This document shows, piece by piece, positions 15,427-24,166 of a DNA stretch of 64,000 bases. The stretch comes from a virus: the IMG/VR virus record IMGVR_UViG_3300021067_000006, positions 26,838-90,837 of that record; one strand, given 5' to 3'. The first letter of the stretch is position 1. Each line of letters opens with the position of its first letter. The translations under genes and the position numbers were made by a program. The notes beneath the pieces are model-generated. The model worked only from the letters and a program-made list of their open reading frames with translations, was not told the origin of the DNA and did not search any database.

Positions 15427-16002
15427 CTATTCGCTCTCACCGGGCGGAAGCGCGGGCATAGCCGCCGGTGCTTCCGCCACCTCGACGCCTGCAGCGTCGA
15501 CCACACCCGGGTCGGGCATGCGCACAAGCATCAGCCGCACGCGGTCGAGCAGCCCAGTGCCCGGCACCCGCGCTTTCTCGAGCGCGGTCTGCGCCTCGAT
15601 CGCTTCCGTCATCAGCCGCGTCGCAGCTTCAGCCTGCCGCTGCGCGACGGGCATGTCGCCCGACAGCGCACGCACGGCGCGCATGAACGCCGTCACGACG
15701 ATGCCCTCGAGCTGCGTGACACGCTTGCCTAACAACGCATTCCGCTCTTCTAGCTGCTGAAGTTTCCGAGCTTCCTGCCACGCGTTCCGTGAACGCTCGA
15801 CGTCACCGCGTTGCTTGGCCTCGAGCAAATTGAGCGCACGCGCCGCGAAGCTGAGCTCGACACGCGCAGCCTCCGAAGTTCCAGCGACGAGCGGGCGCGC
15901 GCGTTCTTCGAGCTCGAGCAGCTCACGACGCAAACGCTCGAGCTCGGAGCTCGGCTCGATGATCGCGTTCGTCGGCGGCAGTAGTTTCGGCACGTCCGCC
16001 AT
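15427..16002 (-). CDS. coiled-coil protein downstream of terminase, 191 aa
   Basis: ATG at 16002 (a GTG at 15993, five bases after GCATCATGG, is an alternative). Residues 20-150 form a long heptad-like helix region (LERLRRELLELEERARPLV, LQQLEERNALLGKRVTQLEG); the tail is Pro/Ala-rich. It directly follows the terminase nuclease gene, so a packaging or scaffold role is possible. No motif confirms this. Confidence 0.7.
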   Translation of the reverse strand: MADVPKLLPPTNAIIEPSSELERLRRELLELEERARPLVAGTSEAARVELSFAARALNLLEAKQRGDVERSRNAWQEARKLQQLEERNALLGKRVTQLEGIVVTAFMRAVRALSGDMPVAQRQAEAATRLMTEAIEAQTALEKARVPGTGLLDRVRLMLVRMPDPGVVDAAGVEVAEAPAAMPALPPGESE

Positions 16003-16009
16003 GATGCCG

Positions 16010-16861
16010 TCACCGCTCTGCGATCTGCGCGGCGATGCTCTCCGCCGCACTCGTCCCGTAGTAATCGCGCCCGGCGCGCAGCATGCCGCTCGCGCGTGCC
16101 TGCTCGCGCGCCATCCATGCAGCCATCAACGTGTCGCCCGTGTGCGCGTTCGGTGTGTACGCGAGCAGGTCGTCGACGAACGTCTGCACGCCCGGCGCGC
16201 AGCGCCCGCGCTCGTCCGCGGGGATGAGCCATGCACCGTTCTCGAGCTCAACGAGCAGCGACTCGACGCCGAACAGCGGGTTGCGCTTGTTGCGTGCAGA
16301 CGTCTCGTGCGAGCGCACGCGCAGCGTCGCGTCGAGCTCGAGCGACCACTGCCTGAGGTAGTCCTGGAACGCGTTCGTCTCGATGCGCACGATCGACTCA
16401 AACCGATCGTGATGCGACCGCACGAGCTCGATGAGCGCGCGACCGCCCATGCGCCCCGAGTTGACGTCGAGCACGAGGCGACGATTATCAGCGAGCACGG
16501 CGAACGTGAACACCGAGCAAAGGTCCGACCCCTTCCGGCGCGACGCGGCGAGGTCGACGCCGGTGAACGCACCGCCCCGTTCCCATCGCGCCTGCGGTCG
16601 GTCGTAGTCGAGCTCGCGCGCGCGTGCTTTCGCCGCTCGGATCCATTCGTCTTTGACGCGCGCGCTCGTGTCGTCGCGCGTCCGGTTGCCGTACGCACGC
16701 GCGAACTCCGAGCCGCCGCCCATCATCGTGCGGATCTCAACGAGCTTCTCGCGCGGGAACTTGCCCGGCCAAAGCGGCACGATGTCGTGCGCGTCGACCC
16801 AGCCAGCGCTCTCCGACGCCACAAGCGCCGCATCGCTCGGCGACAGCGCCGCTGGTTTCAC
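16010..16861 (-). CDS. large terminase, separate nuclease subunit
   Basis: 283 aa. The core is an RNase H-fold nuclease of the TerL type: FTGVDLAASRRKGSDLCSVF (first catalytic Asp at GVD), then SIVRIETNAFQDYLRQW with the second acid, and TFVDDLLAY plus HTGDTLMA for the remaining acid(s). The ATPase half is absent and is encoded by the gene just upstream, whose TGA overlaps this GTG (GTGA). Together the two equal an ordinary one-gene TerL. Confidence 0.8.
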   Translation of the reverse strand: MKPAALSPSDAALVASESAGWVDAHDIVPLWPGKFPREKLVEIRTMMGGGSEFARAYGNRTRDDTSARVKDEWIRAAKARARELDYDRPQARWERGGAFTGVDLAASRRKGSDLCSVFTFAVLADNRRLVLDVNSGRMGGRALIELVRSHHDRFESIVRIETNAFQDYLRQWSLELDATLRVRSHETSARNKRNPLFGVESLLVELENGAWLIPADERGRCAPGVQTFVDDLLAYTPNAHTGDTLMAAWMAREQARASGMLRAGRDYYGTSAAESIAAQIAER

Positions 16862-17805
16862 AGCGCCCCCGCGCGCATCTCTTCGGCGGCTTGCTCGATG
16901 AGCTCACGCCGATCATTCGCGACGAGTCGATGCACTCCCGAGTCGCCGCCGATGAGCGACGGTCGAATGTCGGGCGAATCGAAGTCGTCGGCGTTCTTGA
17001 AAAAGACGTTGCCCCACGCGTCCATGCTGCAGCTCGGCCATCCGATTTTCTCGAGCTCGTACGTGACATCCTCCGGATGCCATGGCGTGTTCGTCACGCA
17101 GCAGCGCGCGCCCTTCTCGCCGAGCCGCGTGACCACCGTCGAAAGTACCCACTTGTTTACCTTGCGACGCTGCTCCGCGGTGCTCGTGTTCTGCTCATCG
17201 AGGATGTCGTCGACGTTCGCCCAGTTCAGGCGCGAGCCCGGTAGGCGCTTGCTATCGAGCCCGAGCGCGACGCACGATGGATCGCGAATGCCGTACGGTC
17301 GATCGATCGTGATGGCCGTCTGCGTCCACGGCTCTCCGTCGCGCTGCGTCGGCAGAAGCTGCGGGTAAACGAGCCGGAGCTCCGGGCTATCCTCGATGTA
17401 CGAACGCACGGCGAGCAGCGGCTTGCTCGCCTGATCTTCGCTGCTCGAGATGAACGCGCCGCGCGTCGTCTTGCTTTTCCCGAGCTGCCACAACGTGAGC
17501 CCAGTCATGCAGAACGACTTAGAAAACCCGACGGGCAAACGCAGCACCGTAAACGGGTAGTGCCGCACGAAGTCGAACAGCACGCGCTGATGCGGCAGCG
17601 TCACGATACGCACGCGCGTTGTCTCCTCGCGCATCACGTACCCAAAAAAGTGCTTTGGGCTCTCACGCGCGAGCGCGACGCGCCGCATGTTCCACTCGAC
17701 TAGCAGCCGCTCCTCATCCGACAGCGCGGCGAGCCGCGAGAACGGCGCGCCGCGCGGCGGGTTGTGAATGCTGTCGAGGTACTGCTCGGGGCTCGGCTGT
17801 GCCAT
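16858..17805 (-). CDS. large terminase, separate ATPase subunit
   Basis: 315 aa. PKHFFGYVMREE and IVTLPHQRVLFDFVRH lead into an atypical Walker A (LPVGFSKSFCMT, where GFSKS replaces the usual GxGKS/T), an adenine/arm region (GAFISSSEDQASKP) and a Walker B WANVDDILDEQN followed by a coupling motif (CCVTNTPWHPEDV). It ends where the nuclease domain would begin. ATG at 17805 follows GAAAGGAA. It powers DNA packaging with the nuclease subunit. Confidence 0.85.
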   Translation of the reverse strand: MAQPSPEQYLDSIHNPPRGAPFSRLAALSDEERLLVEWNMRRVALARESPKHFFGYVMREETTRVRIVTLPHQRVLFDFVRHYPFTVLRLPVGFSKSFCMTGLTLWQLGKSKTTRGAFISSSEDQASKPLLAVRSYIEDSPELRLVYPQLLPTQRDGEPWTQTAITIDRPYGIRDPSCVALGLDSKRLPGSRLNWANVDDILDEQNTSTAEQRRKVNKWVLSTVVTRLGEKGARCCVTNTPWHPEDVTYELEKIGWPSCSMDAWGNVFFKNADDFDSPDIRPSLIGGDSGVHRLVANDRRELIEQAAEEMRAGAL

Positions 17806-17880
17806 CGGTCCGGTGCGCTGTTCCTTTCGGACGGCGCGCCCGGGGATAGCGCAGGAGAGGGGGCTCCCGAGTCGCTGAGC

Positions 17881-18453
17881 TTAGCTCGACTCTGGACGCC
17901 ACGCGCGTAGCTGCGCGAGGACACGCAGATACGTCGCCCGCCGAGCGCCGACGTCGCGCAGGCTACCCGAGCAGCCGCGCCCGCCGTACGCCGAGAAGAC
18001 ACGGTCGATCCACTGCTCGCCGCCGTGCGCCTCGAACGAGCGGCAGAGCCACCGCGCTCGCGTGATCGCCCGCACCGCGGCGCCCGCGGCAACGCTCGTC
18101 GGCTGCAGGCCTGCACCGACGAGCGCGTCGAACACCTCGTCGGAAACGACAGCGCCGCGTTGCAGCTGCCAAGGGCTTCGCGCCCGGCCGCGGTCGCACT
18201 CCCACGGCTTGCACTGCCCCTCGTGAATCCTCAGCGAGAAGCGCGATTCCGAGTCGCCGATGGTGATCGCGAACGCGGCTAGCTGCTCACGCGGCCACGG
18301 CCAGCGAGGCTCAGCCTGCACCGCGACGGCGAGCGCATCGGCGACGACCGCGAGCTGCGCACGCTTGAGCTCGTGGTGCTCGCGATCTTCGTGGAACACA
18401 GGTCGGGCGAGGAGCGCGGCGAGGATCGCGCCGGCTGCGATGGTGCTGGACAT
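17881..18453 (-). CDS. endolysin-like lytic transglycosylase, 190 aa
   Basis: IGDSESRFSLRIHEGQC then ECDRGRARSPWQLQRG and FSAYGGRGCSG follow the pattern of SLT-type transglycosylases, with Glu69 as the likely catalytic acid. A weak hydrophobic N-terminus (IAAGAILAALLARPVF) could act as a signal anchor. It would cut host peptidoglycan at lysis. A 75-base gap separates it from the terminase ATPase gene, and ten bases from the gene upstream. Confidence 0.7.
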   Translation of the reverse strand: MSSTIAAGAILAALLARPVFHEDREHHELKRAQLAVVADALAVAVQAEPRWPWPREQLAAFAITIGDSESRFSLRIHEGQCKPWECDRGRARSPWQLQRGAVVSDEVFDALVGAGLQPTSVAAGAAVRAITRARWLCRSFEAHGGEQWIDRVFSAYGGRGCSGSLRDVGARRATYLRVLAQLRAWRPESS

Positions 18454-18462
18454 GCCCGGGGT

Positions 18463-19035
18463 CTACTCCGCTTCGGCCGCCTGCGGGGGTTGACCGTCGT
18501 ACAGCACATCCGGCTGCGACGCGCGCTGCCCGCTCGACACGAGCGTCGTCGTGGAAGTCGGCTGCTCCGCCGCCGCTGTCGCCCGCGAACCACGACGAGC
18601 GCGCTCGCGCACGAACTCCGGCGCCGCCGGGATCTCCCTTCCGTTCTTCGCTGCACGCACCGCGCGACGTGTCCACGCGAGCACCTCGGCCCTCTGACTC
18701 TGAGACCACGCCCGGATCGTAGAGATGGACGGCGGTCGCTCGAGCACTTCAGAAAGCCTCTGCTTAAGCAGAATGGGTTCGTCGATGGTGGCCTCGACAC
18801 CATCGACACGAGCCGCCGTCACACGCGTCTCGGTTGCAGGCGTCGCATTGAGTTGCTGCGCCGAGAACTTGAGCAGCGCTCCGTTCTCGGCGAACACCAC
18901 TTCGGCGTCGAGCGGTTGCGCCCTAAGGTGCTCGGGAATCATGTCGAGCGTGCGCGCACCCGCGATGATCGCATCGGTCAATTCGGCCATCGAAAGCACG
19001 ATCGCATCGCGCAATACAGGATTACGTTCGGTCAT
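18463..19035 (-). CDS. hypothetical protein upstream of endolysin, 190 aa
   Basis: ATG at 19035 is preceded by GCATCATCG plus five bases. The N-terminal half is helical; residues 95-135 (LERPPSISTIRAWSQSQRAE) resemble a helix-turn-helix; the C-terminal 50 residues are low-complexity. It could be a packaging or DNA-binding accessory, given its place between the candidate small terminase and the endolysin. Confidence 0.7.
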   Translation of the reverse strand: MTERNPVLRDAIVLSMAELTDAIIAGARTLDMIPEHLRAQPLDAEVVFAENGALLKFSAQQLNATPATETRVTAARVDGVEATIDEPILLKQRLSEVLERPPSISTIRAWSQSQRAEVLAWTRRAVRAAKNGREIPAAPEFVRERARRGSRATAAAEQPTSTTTLVSSGQRASQPDVLYDGQPPQAAEAE

Positions 19036-19682
19036 GGCGTCGATGATGCCACGACACCCGGCACATCGATCACGTCACGGCCTGCCGCACGCATCAGCTC
19101 GCGCTGCTCGATGATGGCGCGCTCGCGCTCTTCTGCAGTCATGCCCGCGAGCACGGAAACGAGCGACGCAGCGAGACCCTCATCGCCGGTGAGATGCACG
19201 CGCCTCGGTGCGATCGTCCCGGTGATATCGGCGAGCAGCCGCTCGTGCTGATTCACGCTCGACCACGGCACCTTCGCCGAACTGCGCATGCGCAGCAGGT
19301 CGTTCTGCAAACGCTCGACCTGCTCCGCTGCGATCGTCGCGCGCCGGTCTTTGTACTCGGCATGCAGGTCCGCACGGATCTCCTGCATGCGCAGCTGCAC
19401 GGTGCGCAGCGACAACCGATGCCGAACGAACGCGAGCTCGGCCGCGCAGTGCGGGCACTGCGTGACGTCGACCGGAACCCGTCGACCACACGAGCCGACG
19501 CAATCGCGCGTGTTGACGATCTCGGCAACGCGCGTCGACGGCGCGCCCGACAGCATCAGGCTCGCAACGAGCAGCCGAACCGCTTCGGTCGACTCCTCAC
19601 CCTCGGCGCCGCCCGTGCCGCCCGTGCCGCGTGAGTTAGCCGGCGGAAGGGACTTCGGGGCCGGTGCTCGCGGTACTCGCAT
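19032..19682 (-). CDS. candidate small terminase or DNA-binding protein, 216 aa
   Basis: An N-terminal disordered stretch, then VASLMLSGAPSTRVAEIVNT (HTH-like), a CVGSC...CPHC zinc site, a long helix, and HERLLADITGTIAPRRVHLTG, a motif reminiscent of small terminase/HTH proteins of the 'ellaxxlGxxAPxrVevsG' kind. ATG 19682 sits after TACCCT plus six bases; GTG 19700 is an alternative. The assignment as TerS is inference from motif and from proximity to TerL. Confidence 0.5.
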   Translation of the reverse strand: MRVPRAPAPKSLPPANSRGTGGTGGAEGEESTEAVRLLVASLMLSGAPSTRVAEIVNTRDCVGSCGRRVPVDVTQCPHCAAELAFVRHRLSLRTVQLRMQEIRADLHAEYKDRRATIAAEQVERLQNDLLRMRSSAKVPWSSVNQHERLLADITGTIAPRRVHLTGDEGLAASLVSVLAGMTAEERERAIIEQRELMRAAGRDVIDVPGVVASSTP

Positions 19683-19959
19683 CCTGCGAGGGTAGCTCAC
19701 GATTCAAGATGCGCAGCAGCTCACGTTTCTGCTCACCGCCCGGCAGCGCCGCAGCAGCGCCGCGAATCGCCTCGAGCCAGTCGGTGCGCACGAGCTCGAG
19801 CGCGACCATCTCGCGGCCACTATTCGGCTCGCCGTGCAGAAACTCGTAACCGATCTCGACCATCTGAACGGTGCCGTCGACGAACGGCACCGTCATCGAC
19901 AGCCGCCCCCGCCTCACGACGAGGCCGAGCCCGGCGTTCCAATCGAGAAACGCCGTCAC
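19636..19959 (-). CDS. hypothetical protein, 107 aa
   Basis: GTG at 19959 overlaps the upstream TGA. WNAGLGLVVRRGRLSMTVPFV, VEIGYEFLHGEP: beta-rich first half; helical second half. It overlaps the start of the next gene by 47 bases. Unknown. Confidence 0.65.
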   Translation of the reverse strand: MTAFLDWNAGLGLVVRRGRLSMTVPFVDGTVQMVEIGYEFLHGEPNSGREMVALELVRTDWLEAIRGAAAALPGGEQKRELLRILNRELPSQDASTASTGPEVPSAG

Positions 19960-20234
19960 GTCGCAGCCTCGAGCATCCCGATCGCGCTGTCGAGCGACGC
20001 TCGGAGCCAACGCGCCTCGTCCAGGTCGAGCGTGATCCGCCCGACGAGCTCCGATTCGAGCGGCCGCCCGCTGCCGTCAACGCCCGTCTCGACCAGCTCG
20101 ATGACACCCGCAAAGCTGCCCGTCTGCAACCTCACGAACAGCCGCGCAGGGTGATGCGAGACGGGCCTTGTCGCGCGTGTCCACTCGTGCGCCCCGAGCT
20201 CGTCGCAGTATCGCGGTTCGGTCTGCTCTTGCAT
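19956..20234 (-). CDS. hypothetical protein, 92 aa
   Basis: ATG at 20234 lies five bases after GCATCATCG, behind the palindrome at 20256-20277. Beta-rich middle (ARLFVRLQTGSFAGVIELVE) and helical end. It is the first gene of a putative leaderless transcript leading toward the candidate small terminase and TerL. Confidence 0.7.
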   Translation of the reverse strand: MQEQTEPRYCDELGAHEWTRATRPVSHHPARLFVRLQTGSFAGVIELVETGVDGSGRPLESELVGRITLDLDEARWLRASLDSAIGMLEAAT

Positions 20235-20241
20235 CAAGTCG

Positions 20242-20270
20242 ATGATGCCGGGCCGTTTGGAATCGCGCGA
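20242..20270 (-). promoter_or_regulatory. leaderless promoter overlapping palindrome
   Basis: -35 TCGCGC (20265-20270, the centre of the palindrome), exactly 17 bases, -10 CATCAT (20242-20247), then seven bases to ATG 20234. The geometry is identical to 45203-45231. Confidence 0.6.
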
Positions 20271-20277
20271 TTGCATA
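20256..20277. repeat. 22-bp palindromic element, copy 4
   Basis: Perfect AATCGCGCGATT core with TTTGG and GCATA arms; opposite orientation to copies 1 and 7. Between the stop at 20288 and ATG 20234. Confidence 0.85.
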
Positions 20278-20287
20278 CGGGCCGTGG

Positions 20288-20764
20288 TCAAAGACCGTAC
20301 GCGGAAACCCTCACGCGAATCGTTCCCGGTGTGCCGACCGCGCCGACCTCGGCCTTGAGGAGCCGAAACAGCCGCGCACCCGCGGGCACGCGGAAGTCGG
20401 TCGCGAGCGCGTGCTCCGCCGCGCCGACGACCGGGCCGAGCACCTGCTCGGCGTACGCCTTGCGCGTCGCGTACGGCTCCGCCGCAACGACGCTGCCCTC
20501 GCTCGTCATCGAGCTAAACCCGAGCGCCGACTCATCGAATCCCCACTGCGGCCGCAGCGTGTAACTCCCGCCGGCGGCGCCGCCCGTGTAGTTGATCCCA
20601 ACGAGCACGAATCGCGCGCCGAGCGGCAGCTCGAGCCAATCGGGGTCATCGAACGCGCCGGCCGCAGGCAGCGCTGCGCTCGGATAGAGCTCGACCAGGG
20701 TCGAGCTCGGCTGGTCGAGCGTGAGCCTGCGGTCGGTGAACCCGGGAATACGCCTTGTCGCCAC
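20288..20764 (-). CDS. hypothetical protein, possibly structural, 158 aa
   Basis: GTG at 20764 follows TAGGCT plus six bases with TCGCGC 17 bases further up, i.e. a leaderless promoter. The protein is beta-rich (LELPLGARFVLVGINYTGG, GSYTLRPQWGF), as in virion decoration proteins. No family assigned. Confidence 0.7.
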   Translation of the reverse strand: MATRRIPGFTDRRLTLDQPSSTLVELYPSAALPAAGAFDDPDWLELPLGARFVLVGINYTGGAAGGSYTLRPQWGFDESALGFSSMTSEGSVVAAEPYATRKAYAEQVLGPVVGAAEHALATDFRVPAGARLFRLLKAEVGAVGTPGTIRVRVSAYGL

Positions 20765-20770
20765 GCGACC

Positions 20771-20799
20771 AGCCTATCAGGCGTTGAAGTTTTGCGCGA
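20771..20799 (-). promoter_or_regulatory. leaderless promoter without palindrome
   Basis: -35 TCGCGC (20794-20799), 17-base spacer, -10 TAGGCT (20771-20776), six bases to GTG 20764. It shows that the -35 found in the palindromes also occurs alone. Confidence 0.6.
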
Positions 20800-21208
20800 C
20801 GCCCGTGCCCAACGTCAGCTTGCGCGCGGGAAAGCAGTAACCGACCTCCTGCGGCAACTCACGGCGCAGCACCAGGTCGACCGCGTCGAGCAGGTTGAAG
20901 TCGTGCTGACGCTGATTCTGCCACCGCACGTAACAGCCAAGGCACCACACGCCGACGTCGATGAGCCGCGGCGCCTCGCGTACCAAGCGCGGCCCTCGCC
21001 GGCACTGCCTCACCCTGCGCAGCGGCAACGCCTCGGCGTCGTACAACTCGACCTCGACGCAGGTCTGCCCGTCAATCTCGGAACGCTGCGCTTGAATGAG
21101 ATACCGCGAACAGATCGCCGGCGCCTGCCTCGGCACCTCGAGCAACAGCGTCCCGTGCCGACCGACCACACGGTATATCGGCACGGCGTCGATCACGGCG
21201 TACCCCAT
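20777..21208 (-). CDS. hypothetical protein with HNH-like cysteine pair, 143 aa
   Basis: ATG at 21208 overlaps the upstream 59-aa gene by 16 bases. N-terminal half beta-rich (AVPIYRVVGRHGTLLLEVP), then VWCLGCYVRWQNQRQHDFN, a CxxC with a following His that could bind metal. Unknown. Confidence 0.65.
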   Translation of the reverse strand: MGYAVIDAVPIYRVVGRHGTLLLEVPRQAPAICSRYLIQAQRSEIDGQTCVEVELYDAEALPLRRVRQCRRGPRLVREAPRLIDVGVWCLGCYVRWQNQRQHDFNLLDAVDLVLRRELPQEVGYCFPARKLTLGTGVAQNFNA

Positions 21209-21372
21209 GCGCGAGCACGCAACGCGAGCACCGAACCGAGCGCATGCACTTCGATGCGAACGAACGCCACGACGCGACCGCGTCGCATGGCATACGCGCC
21301 ACACGCGACGCAGCGTGCGACGCGCGCTGCTGTAAGCGGCCTCGAGCAGTACGGGCACAGGGTCGTCGGCAT
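21193..21372 (-). CDS. zinc-ribbon microprotein, 59 aa
   Basis: MPTTLCPYCSRPLTAARVAR then CVACGAYAMRRGRVVAF: a compact four-cysteine ribbon. ATG at 21372. A 79-base gap to the DinG-like stop holds no recognisable gene. Confidence 0.7.
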   Translation of the reverse strand: MPTTLCPYCSRPLTAARVARCVACGAYAMRRGRVVAFVRIEVHALGSVLALRARAWGTP

Positions 21373-21451
21373 TCCGGCGCATCTTGCCCGACAGCGCGAA
21401 CGCGCATCAAGAGCAGAAACGCAACGCGCTGGAAAATTGGGGGTGTAAGTC

Positions 21452-23530
21452 CTACCGGAACCGGTCGAGGAACGGCTCGACCGCAGCAATCGAACGCGCC
21501 CGCGGCATGTGCGGCAACGCCTCGATGAACTTCGCGCCGTAGGGCTTCGTCACCATCCGCCGATCGCACACCACCACGACGCCGTAATCGCTCACCGAAC
21601 GGATCAACCGGCCGACCCCCTGCCGCATGCGCAGCACCGCGCGCGGCAGGTAATAGTTCCGGAACCACCGCGAGTCGACGGCCTTGCGCGCATCGAGCAC
21701 CGGGTCGGATACAGGATCGAACGGCAGCCGGTCAATGAGCAGCGCGGTCAGCGACTCACCCGGCACGTCGACGCCTTCCCAAAGGGACTCGGTGCCGAGC
21801 AGCACGCTGTCACGCTCGCGCCGGAACTGATCGACCAACTGCGTGCGCGGCGCATCGCCCTGGCACAGCACGGGATAGGGGAGCCCCGCCCGCATCAACC
21901 GATCGCGCACCGCGTTCAACACGCGATAGCTCGTGAACAACCCGAGCGTGCGGCCGCGCGCGACTTCAACGAGCTCGACCAGCGCGCCGCTTACCTCGGC
22001 CGCGAACGCTTGGTTGTTCGGGTCGCAGAGCGGCGGGGTCACGAGCAGGCATCGCGAGTAATCGAAAGGGCTCTCGACAGCGAGCCACGCGAAATCATCG
22101 ACGCCGAGCTCAGCCGCAACGAACTCGAACCCGTCTTCGCCCGGGCCATCAGCGAGCGTCGCCGACACGAGCGCCGCACGCTTCGGCGATTCCTTCGACT
22201 CCCACAGCCCACGCCGCAGAAACCCCGCGGCGGTCATTGGCTCGGCAACGAGCGACACCATCGTGCCGCCGGGGCGTGTCTCGTTCTCGACGAAGTAGAC
22301 CCATTCCTCGCCATCGAGCAGCTCACGCGCTGCCGCGATGAGGCCCGCGTGCCGCAGGCAGAGGTCGCGCCGCTGCCTCAGAAACTCGCGGCCCGCCGCC
22401 GGCGTGCCGCCGTTCTCGGATGCATCACCAAGCCTCGTCGCCGCGAGGCGCATCAGGCGCTCGAGCTCGGAGCCGTCGAACATGCGCTCGCAGTCGAGCC
22501 GCGCCTCGTACCGCTTCGACATCTCGAGCTGCGCGAGCTCATAAAAAAAGGCGTCGGCTGCGCCGAGCACCTCGTTACGCAGGTCGGGGTCGATGTTGCG
22601 CGGTACGCCGAGCCGCTCGGCTCGTTTGGTACCACCGACGAGCAGGTCGACCGCGGTGCGCGCGCCGCCCGGCGAAAGCCTGCGGGCGAAGTATTGGCGC
22701 GCGATGTCACCCGCACGGTGCGCCTCATCGAATACCAAGTTGCTGTGCAACGGAAGCACGCCGCGCGCACCTCCCATTCGCAGCTCAAGATCGATGAAAT
22801 ACAGGTGATAATTCGTGACGACGATGTCGACCTGCTCGAGCTGCTTGCGCGCCACGCGCGGGAAGCACGAGCCGTCGTTGTAGTGCATGCACTTTTTGCC
22901 GAGGCAGTCCTCGCTCGACACCGTCACCGCGCGGCGCACGCTCGGCATGAGCTCGAACGGCAGCTCGGAAATGTCGCCGAGCTCGCTGCCCTCCGCCCAC
23001 TCGATCACGCGCTCGAGTTGCTGCTGCTCACGCAGCACCGGCAGGCGCTTGCCGATCAGCCGCTCGTTCTGCGCGACGTCGAGCGCCTCACGGCAAGCGT
23101 AGTTCTGGAACCCTTTGGCGATCGCAAACGTGAAGCCAACCCCCTCGACGCCGAACGCGCGCTGCAGCATCGGCAGGTCTTTCCCGACGAGCTGTTCCTG
23201 CAGCGCGATGTTCGCGGTCGCGACGATCGTACGCTCGTGCCGCGCGAGCGCCGCGCGCACTGCCGGCACGAGGTACGCGACCGACTTGCCGACGCCCGTC
23301 GGTCCCTCGGCGAGCAGCGTACGCTGCCCGTCGAGCTCGCCCGAGAAGATGCGGTCGACCGCCGACGAGAGCAGCACCTGCCCCTCGCGTTTCCGGTAAC
23401 CACTCACCTCAGCAGCAAGGGGCCCGCCTTCTGCGAACATCGCCTCGACGTCGAAGTCGTGCACCTCGCGCGTGAGCGACGGGGACAACTCCACGTCGTC
23501 GGGGTCGATGTCTTCGGCTGATAAGGTCAC
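21452..23530 (-). CDS. DinG/XPD-family SF2 helicase, 692 aa
   Basis: Walker A EGPTGVGKS at 75-83, DEAH at 268-271, and RMRQGVGRLIRS near the C-terminus (motif VI). Cysteines 146, 209, 214 and 222 lie where DinG/XPD enzymes hold a 4Fe-4S cluster. Such enzymes unwind DNA 5' to 3' and remove R-loops or other obstacles. GTG at 23530 overlaps the receiver-domain gene and is preceded by CATTCT plus six bases. Full length for the family. Confidence 0.9.
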   Translation of the reverse strand: MTLSAEDIDPDDVELSPSLTREVHDFDVEAMFAEGGPLAAEVSGYRKREGQVLLSSAVDRIFSGELDGQRTLLAEGPTGVGKSVAYLVPAVRAALARHERTIVATANIALQEQLVGKDLPMLQRAFGVEGVGFTFAIAKGFQNYACREALDVAQNERLIGKRLPVLREQQQLERVIEWAEGSELGDISELPFELMPSVRRAVTVSSEDCLGKKCMHYNDGSCFPRVARKQLEQVDIVVTNYHLYFIDLELRMGGARGVLPLHSNLVFDEAHRAGDIARQYFARRLSPGGARTAVDLLVGGTKRAERLGVPRNIDPDLRNEVLGAADAFFYELAQLEMSKRYEARLDCERMFDGSELERLMRLAATRLGDASENGGTPAAGREFLRQRRDLCLRHAGLIAAARELLDGEEWVYFVENETRPGGTMVSLVAEPMTAAGFLRRGLWESKESPKRAALVSATLADGPGEDGFEFVAAELGVDDFAWLAVESPFDYSRCLLVTPPLCDPNNQAFAAEVSGALVELVEVARGRTLGLFTSYRVLNAVRDRLMRAGLPYPVLCQGDAPRTQLVDQFRRERDSVLLGTESLWEGVDVPGESLTALLIDRLPFDPVSDPVLDARKAVDSRWFRNYYLPRAVLRMRQGVGRLIRSVSDYGVVVVCDRRMVTKPYGAKFIEALPHMPRARSIAAVEPFLDRFR

Positions 23531-23925
23531 GGCTCGAGAATGCCGCGACGCCTGCGAAGCTCAAGGGCCTGCTCGACTGCTGCGCTCAAGTCTTCGACCA
23601 GAAACGGTTTGTAAAGCACGACGCAGCCGATCTGCTTTAGAAACGCCTCTTGATGGATCCGGTTCAAGCCTGAGATAACGACGACCGCGACGTCGCTGTA
23701 CTCGGAACGAACGCGGCGCACGAGCTCGAGCCCGCCGTACGGCATGACCCAATCGGTCACGAGCACATCGACGTCGTCGCGCGCAGCAAGACGCTCGAGA
23801 ACCTCGAGCCCGTCGACGGCTTTCTCGATCTGAAAAGCGTGCGCGAGCACGCGCTCGAGCGCTCGCAACACAAGCGGCTCATCATCGGCGACGAGTAGCA
23901 CGCGCAAAGGGTGGGAAGCGGACAC
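23527..23925 (-). CDS. stand-alone response-regulator receiver domain, 132 aa
   Basis: A complete CheY-like receiver with no output domain: acidic pair D14/D15 (VADDEP), phosphoacceptor D58 (VTDWVMP), S85 (VVISGL) and K106 (LYKPF) are all present, so it should be phosphorylatable. It most likely intercepts or redirects a host two-component or chemotaxis signal. GTG at 23925 follows TACGAT plus seven bases. Upstream ORF extension has no receiver homology and was excluded. Confidence 0.88.
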   Translation of the reverse strand: MSASHPLRVLLVADDEPLVLRALERVLAHAFQIEKAVDGLEVLERLAARDDVDVLVTDWVMPYGGLELVRRVRSEYSDVAVVVISGLNRIHQEAFLKQIGCVVLYKPFLVEDLSAAVEQALELRRRRGILEP

Positions 23926-23938
23926 CCGGCCAATCGTA

Positions 23939-24166
23939 TCAGCGCGGCTCGAATGGGTCCCGATGCGCGTGCTGCGCAGCGAACTGGCGGATGCGCGCCC
24001 GCACCCGCCCGGACATGCAGAGCCCCTGCCACGTCGCGCCGCAAACCGTGCATTCGCACCAGTACCGCTGCCCGTCCGACTCACCCGAGGCCGGGTCGAT
24101 TACCCGCTGCTCGTGCCGCCCGCGCACGTGAGGGAACCCAAGCGGGCTCCACTCAACGACGGCCAC
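23939..24166 (-). CDS. small CxC..C protein, 75 aa
   Basis: GTG at 24166 (or 24160). YWCECTVCGATWQGLCMSGRV gives a cluster of four cysteines; the C-terminus is basic and helical. Likely a metal-binding nucleic-acid protein. Overlaps the upstream stop by 14 bases. Confidence 0.6.
   Translation of the reverse strand: MAVVEWSPLGFPHVRGRHEQRVIDPASGESDGQRYWCECTVCGATWQGLCMSGRVRARIRQFAAQHAHRDPFEPR

Noticed and set aside
21509-23521. Plus-strand frame of 670 codons
   Set aside because: Exact antisense of the DinG-like helicase; the helicase motifs are on the minus strand.
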